The notes under the pieces: model-generated
What the model saw: only the letters and a program-made list of their open reading frames with translations
Told to the model about the DNA's origin: nothing
The model's database searches: none
Shown: in pieces, positions 45,236 to 54,278 of the stretch
How the letters are laid out: every line of letters begins with the position of its first letter
Position numbering within the stretch: the first letter of the stretch is position 1
Made by a program: the position numbers and the translations under genes
NCBI RefSeq assembly: GCF_022436675.1
Contig: NZ_JAKUJZ010000001.1
Location: 62,001 to 126,000 of the forward strand
From: Rheinheimera hassiensis
GTDB taxonomy: Bacteria; Pseudomonadota; Gammaproteobacteria; Enterobacterales; Alteromonadaceae
DNA: 64,000 nt
Reading direction: 5' to 3'

Positions 45236-46159
45236 TTACTGACATGCCTGCAGATACTGCTGCAACTGCTGTTCAAACCACTGCATAAATACCTGCAACC
45301 GCCGGCTGACGTGACGCCGGTGCGGGTACAATAACCACACCGGCATAGGTGCACAGCGGTGCTGCGGTAAAATATCCAGCAGCGCTCCGCTTTGCAAATA
45401 AGCCGCAGCGCCAATTACCGGCGCCTGAATAATCCCCAGCCCCGCCAGGCAAGCTGCAGTATAAGCGTCTGCATTGTTCACTGTTACCATACCCGGCATC
45501 GACAGTGTTTTGTCCTGCCCGTGCTCGGTATATTCAAAATAGCTGTTGTGCTGCCCCAGTATGCTGACGTAATGCACCAGTTGATGTTGCGCTAAATCGA
45601 CCAGAGTTTGTGGCATGCCAAAGCGGGCAATATAGGCCGGGCTAGCCAGATTACGCATTGGTAACTGTGCCAGTTTACGCGCCACCAGCCCTTCATCACC
45701 AACACTACCCACCCGGATCACGCAGTCAAAGCCTTCTGCCACCAAATCGACTTTACGGTCGGTGCTGCTCAGCTCCAGCCGGATATTCGGGTACTGCTGC
45801 ATAAAGTCAGGCAACTGCGGCATCAATATATGCCGCGCCATACCGGTCGACATATCCAGCCGCAGCACCCCGCTTACCTGGCTGCTTTGCTGCTGAAACA
45901 GGTTTTCAAGTTCCTGATACTCAGCCAGCAACAATAAACTGCGGTCATAGCACAGCTGGCCATCCTGCGTCAGGCTGACACGGCGCGTAGTGCGGTGTAG
46001 CAAACGACAACCTAAATGTTGCTCCAGTTGCTGCACCACGTTAGATACATGGGTTTTTGATAAACCCAGGCTGGCACCGGCTTTGGTAAAGCTGCCAAGC
46101 TGCGCCACCCGGATAAATATCTGCAGTGCCTGTAACTTGTCCTGCATGTTATTGTCCAT
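45236..46159 (-). CDS. LysR-family transcriptional regulator
   Basis: A 307-residue LTTR with an N-terminal HTH (ALQIFIRVAQLGSFTKAGAS, then LGLSKTHVSNVVQQLEQHLG) and a periplasmic-binding-like effector domain. A start 4 codons later (46147) is equally possible, since neither has a strong SD. It is divergent from an SDR gene across about 100 bases, the classical layout for an LTTR that controls its neighbour. Confidence 0.92.
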   Translation of the reverse strand: MDNNMQDKLQALQIFIRVAQLGSFTKAGASLGLSKTHVSNVVQQLEQHLGCRLLHRTTRRVSLTQDGQLCYDRSLLLLAEYQELENLFQQQSSQVSGVLRLDMSTGMARHILMPQLPDFMQQYPNIRLELSSTDRKVDLVAEGFDCVIRVGSVGDEGLVARKLAQLPMRNLASPAYIARFGMPQTLVDLAQHQLVHYVSILGQHNSYFEYTEHGQDKTLSMPGMVTVNNADAYTAACLAGLGIIQAPVIGAAAYLQSGALLDILPQHRCAPMPVWLLYPHRRHVSRRLQVFMQWFEQQLQQYLQACQ

Positions 46160-46257
46160 TTATACCAAACAGTTTTACCATTTTTAGCATGTTTATCATC
46201 TTGCAAGCAACCAATACACTGAGCTTCGTAACTGAGCAACCCAAAACGGAGCACACT

Positions 46258-47022
46258 ATGACAACGACTAACCCTATCGCCCTAATCACAGGCGGCAGCC
46301 GCGGCCTTGGCAAAAATGCCGCCCTGGCACTGGCCCAAAAAGGCACTGATATCATTCTGACCTATCAGCAAAACGCAACAGCAGCGCAGGCAGTGGTCAG
46401 CGAAATTGAATGGCTGGGCCGAAAAGCCGTAGCGTTGCCGCTTGACGTCGCCGACAGCAGTAGCTTTGCTGCCTTTGCCAGCCAGGTACAACAACAATTG
46501 CAACAGCTTTGGCAGCGAGACAGCTTTAATTATTTGCTTAATAACGCCGGCATTGGCATAAATGTACCCTTTACTGATACCACTGAGCAGCAGTTTGACC
46601 AGCTAATGAGCATACATGTAAAAGGGCCGTTTTTTCTGACCCAACATTTGTTGCCATTACTGGCCGAGCAGGGCCGCATTTTAAATGTTTCAACCGGCTT
46701 AACGCGTTTTGCCGTGCCGGGTTACGGCGCTTATGCCGCAATGAAAAGCGCGATGGAAACATTAACCCGCTACTGGGCAAAAGAATTGGGGCCGCATGGC
46801 ATCCGCGTTAACGTATTAGCACCAGGCGCCATCGCTACCGACTTTGGTGGCGGCACTGTACGCGACAATGACAGCGTAAATCAGTATCTGGCCAGCCAGA
46901 CTGCGTTGGGCCGGGTTGGTCAGGCCGATGATATCGGCGGTGTCGTCAGTTTACTGTTGTCCGAACAGGCTGGCTGGATCAACGCCCAGCGTATTGAAGC
47001 TTCAGGTGGTATGTTTTTATAG
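46258..47022 (+). CDS. Short-chain dehydrogenase/reductase (SDR)
   Basis: A 254-residue NAD(P)-dependent oxidoreductase counted from ATG 46258 (CGGAG 7 bases upstream). The classical SDR signature is complete: TGGSRGLG cofactor motif, LLNNAG, catalytic Ser in NVSTGLT, YAAMK (Tyr-x-x-x-Lys), and the C-terminal LAPGAIATDF. Substrate unknown. It probably belongs to the regulon of the divergent LysR gene; an EamA-type transporter follows. Confidence 0.93.
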   Translation: MTTTNPIALITGGSRGLGKNAALALAQKGTDIILTYQQNATAAQAVVSEIEWLGRKAVALPLDVADSSSFAAFASQVQQQLQQLWQRDSFNYLLNNAGIGINVPFTDTTEQQFDQLMSIHVKGPFFLTQHLLPLLAEQGRILNVSTGLTRFAVPGYGAYAAMKSAMETLTRYWAKELGPHGIRVNVLAPGAIATDFGGGTVRDNDSVNQYLASQTALGRVGQADDIGGVVSLLLSEQAGWINAQRIEASGGMFL

Positions 47023-47107
47023 CGAAAATATTGTTGCGCCAGCCACTATCAGAAAGCAAAAAAGGCCGTATCATAGGCGCCTTTCTTGCTGCTGCAGTGG
47101 CGCCTTT

Positions 47108-48028
47108 ATGCAAAACATTCTGCTGTACCTAATCACTGTTTTAATCTGGGGCTCTACCTGGTTTGCTATTGAATTTCAGCTAGGCGAGGTTGCGATAGAA
47201 GTGTCGTTGCTATACCGCTTTGCTATCGCAGCGGCTTTAATGTGGCTATTTTGCTGGTGGCGCAAACTTAATATGCATTTTACGCTGCGCCAGCATGGTT
47301 TTATTTTCCTGCTTGCCAGCCTGAATTTTGCGCTGAATTTTTTATTTATTTATCAGGCACAGCAATACCTTACCTCAGCCATGACCGCCATTGCCTTTAC
47401 CACCATGCTGCTGATGAACATTGTTAACACCCGGCTGTTTTTTGGCAAACCTGTAGCCAAACGTATCTACTTTGGTGCCTTGCTCGGCATTGCCGGCATT
47501 GTGGTGCTGTTCTGGCCGGATTTAGACGGTATTGATTTTACCAACGCCAGCCTGCTGGGCCTGCTGCTGATTTTATCCGGTGCCTTGTCGGCCTCATTTG
47601 GTAATATGGTCAGTGTCCGTAACTCGCGGGAAAATATGCCAATTATGCAGGTAAATGCCTGGGGTATGTTGTATGGCAGCCTGGTACTACTGGCAGCCGC
47701 GCTGTGTAAAGGCCATAGCTTTAATTTTAGTACCGAACCGGCCTATATTGCCTCACTGCTGTATTTAGCCGTGTTTGGATCAGTTGTCGCCTTTGCCAGT
47801 TACTTTGCCCTGCTAAAACAAATAGGCCCGGAAAAAGCCAGCTACACCATAGTGTTATTTCCGCTGGTTGCTGTAGTGCTTAGCACTTTATTTGAAGGTT
47901 TTCACTGGACCGGCTACACCTTTAGCGGCTTCGCGCTGGTGCTGCTGGGCAATGCAATAGTACTTACACCCTTTGCCAGAATTAGGGCGCTACTGTTGGC
48001 GCGCCACCAACCACAAACTGTTGGCTAA
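47108..48028 (+). CDS. EamA-family DMT transporter
   Basis: A 306-residue inner-membrane protein with ten predicted helices in two EamA repeats. The start MQNILLYLITVLIWGSTWFA is typical of DMT exporters, and the second repeat contains GPEKASYTIVLFPLVAVVLS. It probably exports a metabolite; specificity cannot be read from sequence. The frame is open upstream, but residues before this ATG overlap the SDR gene and are not membrane-like, so this start is preferred. Confidence 0.9.
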   Translation: MQNILLYLITVLIWGSTWFAIEFQLGEVAIEVSLLYRFAIAAALMWLFCWWRKLNMHFTLRQHGFIFLLASLNFALNFLFIYQAQQYLTSAMTAIAFTTMLLMNIVNTRLFFGKPVAKRIYFGALLGIAGIVVLFWPDLDGIDFTNASLLGLLLILSGALSASFGNMVSVRNSRENMPIMQVNAWGMLYGSLVLLAAALCKGHSFNFSTEPAYIASLLYLAVFGSVVAFASYFALLKQIGPEKASYTIVLFPLVAVVLSTLFEGFHWTGYTFSGFALVLLGNAIVLTPFARIRALLLARHQPQTVG

Positions 48029-48098
48029 TGACTATCATCATCGCCCTGTTAAAAAGGCGCGAGCAGTTGTAATACTGCTTAGCGCCATTGACAGAATG

Positions 48099-48737
48099 TT
48101 AGTTTACTTCAGTAATAAACTGCTCGCGGCTGCGCCGTACTTTGGTCAGGTTAACCAACCAGTCACCTTCATCTGCCCGATAACCCAACGGCATTAACAC
48201 GACCGAGCGTAAACCTTTTTGTTCAAGGTTCAGTATTTCATCTACTTTAGCCGGATCAAAGCCTTCGATTGGTGTGCTGTCTACTTTTTGCTCTGCGGCG
48301 GCAATCAACGCCGAGCCCAAACCGATATATGCCTGGCGGGCAGCGTGCTGGAAATTTGTTTCGGCATCGCGCTGCGGATAGGTGTTTAACAGCATGGCGC
48401 GATAGTTTTCCCAGCCTTCGTTCTTAAAACCACGAATCTCGTTGGTTAAATCAAACATCTGGTTAATTCGCTCTGCGGTGTAATTGTCCCAGGCGGCAAA
48501 TACCAGTAAGTGCGAACTGTCGGTGATCTGGCTTTGGTTCCAGGCATGCGGTTTAATTTGCTCGCGCAGGGCCGGGTTGGTTACCACCAGGACTTCATAA
48601 GGCTGTAAGCCGCTGGATGTAGCTGTTAACCGGATGGCTTCCAGAATTAAGTCCACTTTGTCTTGCGTAACAACCTTGTTCGGGTTGTATTTTTTGGTGG
48701 CATAGCGCCAGGTTAAATTACTGATTACATCCGACAT
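48099..48737 (-). CDS. NAD(P)H-dependent oxidoreductase, nitroreductase family
   Basis: A 212-residue FMN flavoprotein of the NfsB/DrgA type: RYATKKYNPNKVV at the N-terminus (FMN phosphate), SSGLQPYEVLVV, ARQAYIGLGSALIAAAE and LMPLGYRADEGDW. It probably reduces quinones or nitroaromatics with NAD(P)H. It stands alone, convergent with the EamA gene. Confidence 0.92.
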   Translation of the reverse strand: MSDVISNLTWRYATKKYNPNKVVTQDKVDLILEAIRLTATSSGLQPYEVLVVTNPALREQIKPHAWNQSQITDSSHLLVFAAWDNYTAERINQMFDLTNEIRGFKNEGWENYRAMLLNTYPQRDAETNFQHAARQAYIGLGSALIAAAEQKVDSTPIEGFDPAKVDEILNLEQKGLRSVVLMPLGYRADEGDWLVNLTKVRRSREQFITEVN

Positions 48738-48896
48738 CTGTACTTCCTAAAAGGTAAACCGAAGCCTGATTATACGCCGGCCTGTTTCTGTTTTGTTAGT
48801 TCAAGTTATGCTGATATATGGCAAAAAAGTTTATCTGGTGCTGTTGCCAAATAAGCTGCATTTACCGCCCCGGCCATAAATGCAGCTGTGTGTAAC

Positions 48897-50693
48897 TTAC
48901 TTCGCGCTGCTTGATGTCACCAGCGGCTGTGCATTTAAAAAGCCCCAGATAAAGTCAGCCTGCATCACCTCCATTTGTGGTGATGAGTTGTTGTCCCGGT
49001 AATACCAGGCTGGGTTCGGCGTACCGCTGTGGCTGTGGAAATAGCCAAAGTCAGACAGGCTGGTTTCAAACACCGACAAGGCTAAGAAGTGTTTAAAACT
49101 ATTGCTTGGGTTCAGCTTTTCGCCCGGTTTTGCACCTAATGCTGCTACCCCCGCCCTGGAGTGACAACTAATACAACTGGAACCGTCCATGAATCCGGCT
49201 TCAGTGACAGAATTACCCAAGAACGTTGGCTGTCCTATAGCATTAACAAACTCAACCTGAGAACCCTTCAACCGATAGTTAAGCCAGGCTTTGTTCGTGG
49301 CGGCCGGTTCATACGGGTTGTTGCTGCTGCCGGTGCCAATATTCATTGCACTGAGCAATTGCTGCCATTCCTGCCGGATACTTTCAGTCGGATAACCGGC
49401 ATCCGGGTTAAACACTATACTGCTCTGGTTCAGCTTATCTGAGTGCTGGTTGGGTACCACATAATTAGCTGCGGTATTGGCAGGCCGTTGGTCGGCACTG
49501 CTGTAGCCATAGGCATCATTACAGCCTGTTACATCACAGCGGCCGGGTAAGGCGATATGCTCAAAGGTCGTCCATACCCAATTGGGGATATCCTTCGATG
49601 AAATATGAAATGCCACCAGATAATGAATGCCTTCAAGGTTGCAGCTTGCGCCGCTTTCGGCAGACAAACCCAGCGCATTGAGGTCTATCTGGGTAGCAAG
49701 GTACTTACTGGCATAAGCGCTGGCATCGGCATTCATGCCCAGTTGCGCTGCCAGGCCCTGATACAGCCAATTACTTTTTATCATTACCGCATCTGTTGGC
49801 AGATCTATTTTCACTAACTGTGGCGCCTGCCCTGCCTGCGCTGAGCGGTTAGCTTTGCGATACGGTGCGTCTTGCAGCATATTGGCCTGGCTGGCAAAAA
49901 ACACATCTAAAGCGCCGTTGGCGTTATACAGATTATTGCGAAACAGGTAGTCATGAAACGTCTGGTTACGTACCGTCAGCTCGGCATTTGTTTGCCGTAT
50001 CACCCGACCAACACTTTCGACATCAGCCGGATTAAAAGCTTTGTAAATAGCCGGTATCATATTTTCTGTTCTGCCGTTTACCGGCACGGCACTGCACGAC
50101 ACCACCTCAGCGCTACCCGACTGCGCAGCCTTTAGCATCGCTTCAGTACTAACCTTGGTTAACGGGTTTAATTGGCTGTGAAATGGCAAACGGGTGTGGC
50201 GCTTTAACGCACTGCTTCTGGCATGTGCTTCTGCATTTTCTGGTTTAGCTTTTGCCAGTGTGGTCAGCTGCGATTTAAACCGCTCGCCCGGAAACACCGG
50301 ACAATGCTCAGTGCTATTGTTTTTATCGCCGGGCAAACAGCATTGCACACCAGCAGAGGGCTTTTGCCCTGTCTGGCATAATGGGTAAGGCTCAGCCGGC
50401 CAGTTCTGCTGCTCATCTGCCCAGTGCGACCAGAACTTGTCGGTTATCACCTCGGCAAATAACTTCCAGGAAAACATATCCGGGCAAGTCATCGCCGGGT
50501 TACTAATCAGCTTACCATTGTATTTATTCACTGCCTGCAACTGGCCCGACACCAGTTTCATTGAACAGTATTCAGCATCTTTAATGGATGATTGAAAGTA
50601 CATGGCATAATCAATTGAAGTGGGGGCCGTATCTTCAGCCATCAGCGGCAAGGTACATAACAAACAGCTTGCAGTAAAAATTATCAGTTTCAT
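48897..50693 (-). CDS. Secreted mono-heme cytochrome-like protein, function unknown
   Basis: A 598-residue exported protein (signal peptide MKLIIFTASCLLCTLPLMA) with one heme-binding motif, CISCHSRAG, near residue 520, and at least ten other cysteines scattered through the rest. Before the heme motif lie NKAWLNYRLKGSQVEFVNAI and TFLGNSVTEAGFMDGSSC, an arrangement I recall from uncharacterised 'cytochrome c family' proteins. No enzyme domain is recognised. It stands alone on this strand; redox partners are not obvious. Confidence 0.7.
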   Translation of the reverse strand: MKLIIFTASCLLCTLPLMAEDTAPTSIDYAMYFQSSIKDAEYCSMKLVSGQLQAVNKYNGKLISNPAMTCPDMFSWKLFAEVITDKFWSHWADEQQNWPAEPYPLCQTGQKPSAGVQCCLPGDKNNSTEHCPVFPGERFKSQLTTLAKAKPENAEAHARSSALKRHTRLPFHSQLNPLTKVSTEAMLKAAQSGSAEVVSCSAVPVNGRTENMIPAIYKAFNPADVESVGRVIRQTNAELTVRNQTFHDYLFRNNLYNANGALDVFFASQANMLQDAPYRKANRSAQAGQAPQLVKIDLPTDAVMIKSNWLYQGLAAQLGMNADASAYASKYLATQIDLNALGLSAESGASCNLEGIHYLVAFHISSKDIPNWVWTTFEHIALPGRCDVTGCNDAYGYSSADQRPANTAANYVVPNQHSDKLNQSSIVFNPDAGYPTESIRQEWQQLLSAMNIGTGSSNNPYEPAATNKAWLNYRLKGSQVEFVNAIGQPTFLGNSVTEAGFMDGSSCISCHSRAGVAALGAKPGEKLNPSNSFKHFLALSVFETSLSDFGYFHSHSGTPNPAWYYRDNNSSPQMEVMQADFIWGFLNAQPLVTSSSAK

Positions 50694-50760
50694 ATTAAGG
50701 CTCCGTCTACACTATCCTGAGGCAACAGCTACGCATGACAAAAACATAAACTGTTGAGAG

Positions 50761-50789
50761 CCCGGCGATATATTGCTTTATATGCCGGG
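50761..50789. other. Hairpin between the mono-heme gene and ligE
   Basis: CCCGGC and GCCGGG arms with an inner ATAT/ATAT extension. There is no T tract. The 286-base gap otherwise shows no gene. Confidence 0.45.
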
Positions 50790-50979
50790 TAAGTAAAACC
50801 TAAGTCAGGATCTAAGCCGCAGTGTGATATTGAATGGAGAAAAAACTGATATTATTTTGACCAGGCCGCCCTAACCAAAATAAAAACTGTGTTTTTAGCA
50901 ATAAAACAAAACCGTGCGATTATTTTGTTGCGGTTAAATTAAAAAAACCGGCCCCACAGGTTTGCCTTCCTACAGCTTA

Positions 50980-51822
50980 CTAAAACTCTTGCCGCGCCCG
51001 CAAAAACCGGGCAAAGCGTGGGATGCCGTTATTGGTATAACCATTGTAGCGATAGGTAATTACCGTGCCAATTTCTGGTGGAGTCTGGCGTAGTGCATCG
51101 GTTAAGCCGCTGCCAATGGCAAACTCTTTGCCTTCCGGCGTTTTAACAATTAACGCCCCCACCATGCCCTTGTACTTACCTTTACCCGGCCGGTAGCCAA
51201 TAACCTCGGCTTCAGTGTCCTGATAGGTTTTTAGTTTGAGTAAATCATTGCTGCGGCCGGTTTTATATAAAGCATCCTGACGGTGCAGCATTAAACCTTC
51301 AGCCCCTTTACCTTCCAGTTCGCTAAGTTTGGCCAGCAGCGCGGCGTTATCCGCAATACGAAACTGCGGTACCAGCGTTAAATAACGGCTGTTTTGTTGC
51401 TGAACAAGGCGTTGCATAGCCTCAATGCGCTCAGTAAAAGTACCCTCAGCATCCGGCAGCTCAAAAATGTAATAGCGGATTTGCTGCCACTGCGCATCAA
51501 TAGCCTGATGTTTACTAACAATACTTAAGATATCGGCAAACTTATTGCGGCCGAGCCACAGTTCACCATCTAACTGTTGTGGCGGGAAATCCGCCACAAA
51601 CCAGTCTGGCGCCGCGATAACATTACCACCACGCGAGATCAGTTGCTTACCATTCCAGTAAGCGCGTACACCATCAAGCTTTTCGCTAACCCAATACTGC
51701 TGCACATCGATATTGCCGTTATACACTTCAGCCAGCAGTAAATCGGGTTTAGTCGCCGCTGTTAAATGAAAACAGAAATAAAAACAGCAGATAAAAAACA
51801 ACGAAGCTAACGTTTTAATCAT
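50980..51822 (-). CDS. Periplasmic ATP-dependent DNA ligase LigE type
   Basis: A 280-residue minimal ATP-dependent ligase with an N-terminal signal peptide (MIKTLASLFFICCFYFCFHLTAAT). The adenylation domain has motif I VSEKLDGVRAYW (nucleophilic Lys), then GELW, EGLMLH and LLKLKTYQD; an OB domain follows (VGALIVKTPEGKEFAIGSG). LigE proteins are known to carry export signals and have been proposed to seal nicks in extracellular or incoming DNA. No competence gene is adjacent. A 21-bp perfect inverted repeat lies 11 bases before the start codon. Confidence 0.93.
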   Translation of the reverse strand: MIKTLASLFFICCFYFCFHLTAATKPDLLLAEVYNGNIDVQQYWVSEKLDGVRAYWNGKQLISRGGNVIAAPDWFVADFPPQQLDGELWLGRNKFADILSIVSKHQAIDAQWQQIRYYIFELPDAEGTFTERIEAMQRLVQQQNSRYLTLVPQFRIADNAALLAKLSELEGKGAEGLMLHRQDALYKTGRSNDLLKLKTYQDTEAEVIGYRPGKGKYKGMVGALIVKTPEGKEFAIGSGLTDALRQTPPEIGTVITYRYNGYTNNGIPRFARFLRARQEF

Positions 51823-51832
51823 TATTTAGCAT

Positions 51833-51853
51833 CTTTTTGTTTAAAACAAAAAG
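51833..51853. promoter_or_regulatory. Perfect inverted repeat upstream of ligE
   Basis: CTTTTTGTTT-A-AAACAAAAAG, wholly A/T apart from two G/C pairs per arm. It could end the upstream serine hydrolase transcript or be an operator for ligE. The sequence alone cannot decide. Confidence 0.4.
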
Positions 51854-51892
51854 TATAGTAATCCGCCCTGTTTCAGCAAGTGCAAACACACA

Positions 51893-53161
51893 TTATTGAA
51901 AATGATCAGACAGTGCCTGCAAAAAGCGGTATTCATTTAATCCGGCGCGGTTAAGCGGCTTGGCTTGTGCGCTCCACATCGCTACTACCAGCTTTGCATC
52001 CGGGTCGACAAACACGTACTGGCCAAAAATGCCCTCGGCGGCATAACTGTTGCCGTGCATCGGCCAAAACATATAGCCGTAATCAACCGTTTCGCCGCCA
52101 ATCACCTGACGGCTGCTGGCGGCTTTAGTCCAGCCTTGCGGCAATATCCGCTCGCTGCCGGTTGCCGTGAGGCTGTTATTTGTCGAGTTAACTACGCCGT
52201 CATTAAGTAAAAATAAGCCAAAACGGGCGTAATCACGCAAGGTGGCCGATAAACCGCTGCCACCTATTTCCAGGCCATCGGGCGATTGTAGCCACCAGTT
52301 GGCATCGGCCTGCATGCCCAGCTTAGACCAGATTTTTTCTGACAAATACTGCGCTACCGGCTTACCGGTGGCGGCCCGTACCAGCGCGCCCGCCAGTTGA
52401 GTTTCGCCGGTACTGTAGTTCCATACGGTGCCGGGCTTTGCTGCGCGCGGTAATGCTGCCATCAGGTCCAGAATGGCGCCCGGCTGTTGGCTTATTTGTG
52501 CTTCCAGCATGCGTCGGCGGTCTGATGCCGGGTCGGTGTAGGTTTCATTCCAGGCTACGCCGGAACTCATCTGCAATAAGTGTTTCACCGTTACGCCATC
52601 GTAAGCGGTGCCCTTAAAACGCGGCAGATAGTTAACAATAGGGTCGTCAATGCTGTTGATATAGCCATCGTGTATAGCAGCACCAATTAAGGTAGCGGTA
52701 ATAGATTTAACCACCGACATCGACATCCAGCGCGTATGCTCGTTATTACCCAGCAAATATTGCTCAAACACAACTTCACCGCGGTGAATAATCAGCATGC
52801 CGCTAACGCGGTTCATCGACAGTACGTCGTACAAATCATAGGTCTTGCCATCGACCTGGTAAGAGAACTCTTGCAACGGCTGCTTACTCAGCGGCAAAGT
52901 ACTTACCGTCTTGCCGCGCGCTACTGTGCGGGTTGGAAACAAGCGGTCGATATTGCGAAAAGTGTTAACCTGAATATCCGGGTATAACTTGCCGTCGTAA
53001 ACCTGGCGCACCGTGCCGATAGTTTCGCCGGCGTGGCGATACCCGGCTGTCGCTAAGCTCTGCTCGCGTGCTGCCGGCTTCGCTTCAGCAACACTGATAA
53101 GGCTGCTTAACGCCAGTAGCGTGACAAAGACCGGCGCTGTCATTATTTGCAACATAGGCAT
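51893..53161 (-). CDS. Serine hydrolase, class C beta-lactamase / EstB-like family
   Basis: A 422-residue exported protein counted from ATG 53161 (AGGA 9 bases upstream; the longer frame would start with TTG). After a signal peptide (MTAPVFVTLLALSSLISVAE region) comes a beta-lactamase-fold domain with the SxxK motif MSMSVVKSITATL and the Tyr motif WNYSTGETQLAG. Such proteins are esterases, peptidases or amidases; true beta-lactamase activity is unlikely to follow from the fold alone. It lies just downstream of mtgA on the same strand (30-base gap), so a cell-wall role is possible. Confidence 0.88.
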   Translation of the reverse strand: MPMLQIMTAPVFVTLLALSSLISVAEAKPAAREQSLATAGYRHAGETIGTVRQVYDGKLYPDIQVNTFRNIDRLFPTRTVARGKTVSTLPLSKQPLQEFSYQVDGKTYDLYDVLSMNRVSGMLIIHRGEVVFEQYLLGNNEHTRWMSMSVVKSITATLIGAAIHDGYINSIDDPIVNYLPRFKGTAYDGVTVKHLLQMSSGVAWNETYTDPASDRRRMLEAQISQQPGAILDLMAALPRAAKPGTVWNYSTGETQLAGALVRAATGKPVAQYLSEKIWSKLGMQADANWWLQSPDGLEIGGSGLSATLRDYARFGLFLLNDGVVNSTNNSLTATGSERILPQGWTKAASSRQVIGGETVDYGYMFWPMHGNSYAAEGIFGQYVFVDPDAKLVVAMWSAQAKPLNRAGLNEYRFLQALSDHFQ

Positions 53162-53191
53162 GCGTATCAATCCTGTTAAAAGTTTCGTCGG

Positions 53192-53881
53192 TTAATTAAG
53201 CATAGGCGTTAAATAGCCACTGCCCAGCTGCCGCATTTGCCGCTCAACCCAGGTCACCCGCTCACGCAGGTAAGGTGTTAAATTACGGGCGTCGCGGCTG
53301 CGAGGGCCGGGCAGTAGTACGGCCAGTCGTGCGGCTTCGTTTACACTTAGCCTGCTGGCTGGTTTGCCAAAATAGTGCTGGCTGGCCGCTTCTACGCCGT
53401 ATATACCTTTACCAAATTCGGCGATATTTAAATACACTTCAAGTATGCGCTTTTTACCCCAAACCGCCTCCAGGCTTAGCGCTAATGTGGCTTCCAGGCC
53501 CTTACGCATCAGGCTGCGGCCCGGCCACAGCAACAGGTTTTTCGCCGTTTGCTGGGTAATAGTACTGGCACCACGCAGGCCATCTCCATCGTCAAAGCGC
53601 TCGAGGGCGTTTTTTATCTCAGCCATATCCACACCAAAATGCTCAGGAAAACGCTGATCTTCTGAGGCGACCAGCGCCAGCGGCACATGTGCCGGCAGCT
53701 TATCAATGCTTACCCATTGCTGTTTTACCGGATAAGGGCTTTGCAGCATAAAAGCTGATGTCGGCGGCGGCACAAAACGTAACGTCAGTAAAAGTGCTAC
53801 CAGCAACAACAACAGTACCAGCACAGAGCGCCAGATAACAAACCATGTCCAACTGAAAAAGCCGCGTTCACGCTGTGCCAT
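53192..53881 (-). CDS. mtgA: Monofunctional biosynthetic peptidoglycan transglycosylase
   Basis: A 229-residue GT51 enzyme with one N-terminal membrane helix (WFVIWRSVLVLLLLLVALLL). The glycosyltransferase motifs are intact: VASEDQRFPEHFGVD (catalytic Glu), GASTITQQTAKNLLLWPGRS, RKGLEATLALSLEAVWGKKR, and EVYLNIAEFGKGIYGVEAA. It polymerises lipid II into glycan strands. AGAGGGGAA precedes the ATG. Confidence 0.96.
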   Translation of the reverse strand: MAQRERGFFSWTWFVIWRSVLVLLLLLVALLLTLRFVPPPTSAFMLQSPYPVKQQWVSIDKLPAHVPLALVASEDQRFPEHFGVDMAEIKNALERFDDGDGLRGASTITQQTAKNLLLWPGRSLMRKGLEATLALSLEAVWGKKRILEVYLNIAEFGKGIYGVEAASQHYFGKPASRLSVNEAARLAVLLPGPRSRDARNLTPYLRERVTWVERQMRQLGSGYLTPMLN

Positions 53882-53900
53882 TTCCCCTCTCTTGTCAGAT

Positions 53901-54125
53901 TTAACGGGCCTGAGGCATTGCTGCCTGTATCGGGCAAGAGTATAGGATATTGAGCACTAATTCAGCTACGTTATCGGTAGTATTCTGTTGTAATACTGTG
54001 GTTTGCATAATATTGACAGGTCTACCGTCATGTAGCAGACGGCTGTTTTTCATCGCTAAAATACGATCTGCGTAAGCGGCGGCAAAATTAATATCATAAA
54101 TAACCAGAAGCATAGTCCGGGTCAA
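53901..54125 (-). pseudogene. Remnant of a ferric-siderophore ABC transporter ATPase (C-terminal fragment)
   Basis: The open frame of 74 codons starts abruptly inside a domain: LLVIYDINFAAAYADRILAM, KNSRLLHDGRPVNIMQ match the H-loop and C-terminal region of FepC/VctC-type ATPases (usual form 'VLHDINFAAAYADRI.A.K.G.....G'). Walker A, the signature motif and Walker B are absent, and the H-loop His is replaced by Tyr. No upstream continuation is seen in any frame. It is interpreted as a decayed piece of a former siderophore-uptake locus. Confidence 0.6.
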
Positions 54126-54278
54126 TACTCAGGTTGCCGCTGCCCTTCAACGTCACAATTAAGTCATTAAAATAACAACTTCCATTCACACTTCATTGCT
54201 AATGTGAGGCTGCCGTGTAGTAAGTCGGCTTTTAAAGCACATTTTTTCGTCCTAAAATTAACCATCAGGGAGAACTTT

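Noticed and set aside
51893..53161. Class C beta-lactamase resistance gene
   Set aside because: Only the general serine-hydrolase fold motifs are present; the sequence looks like an EstB-type esterase or peptidase.
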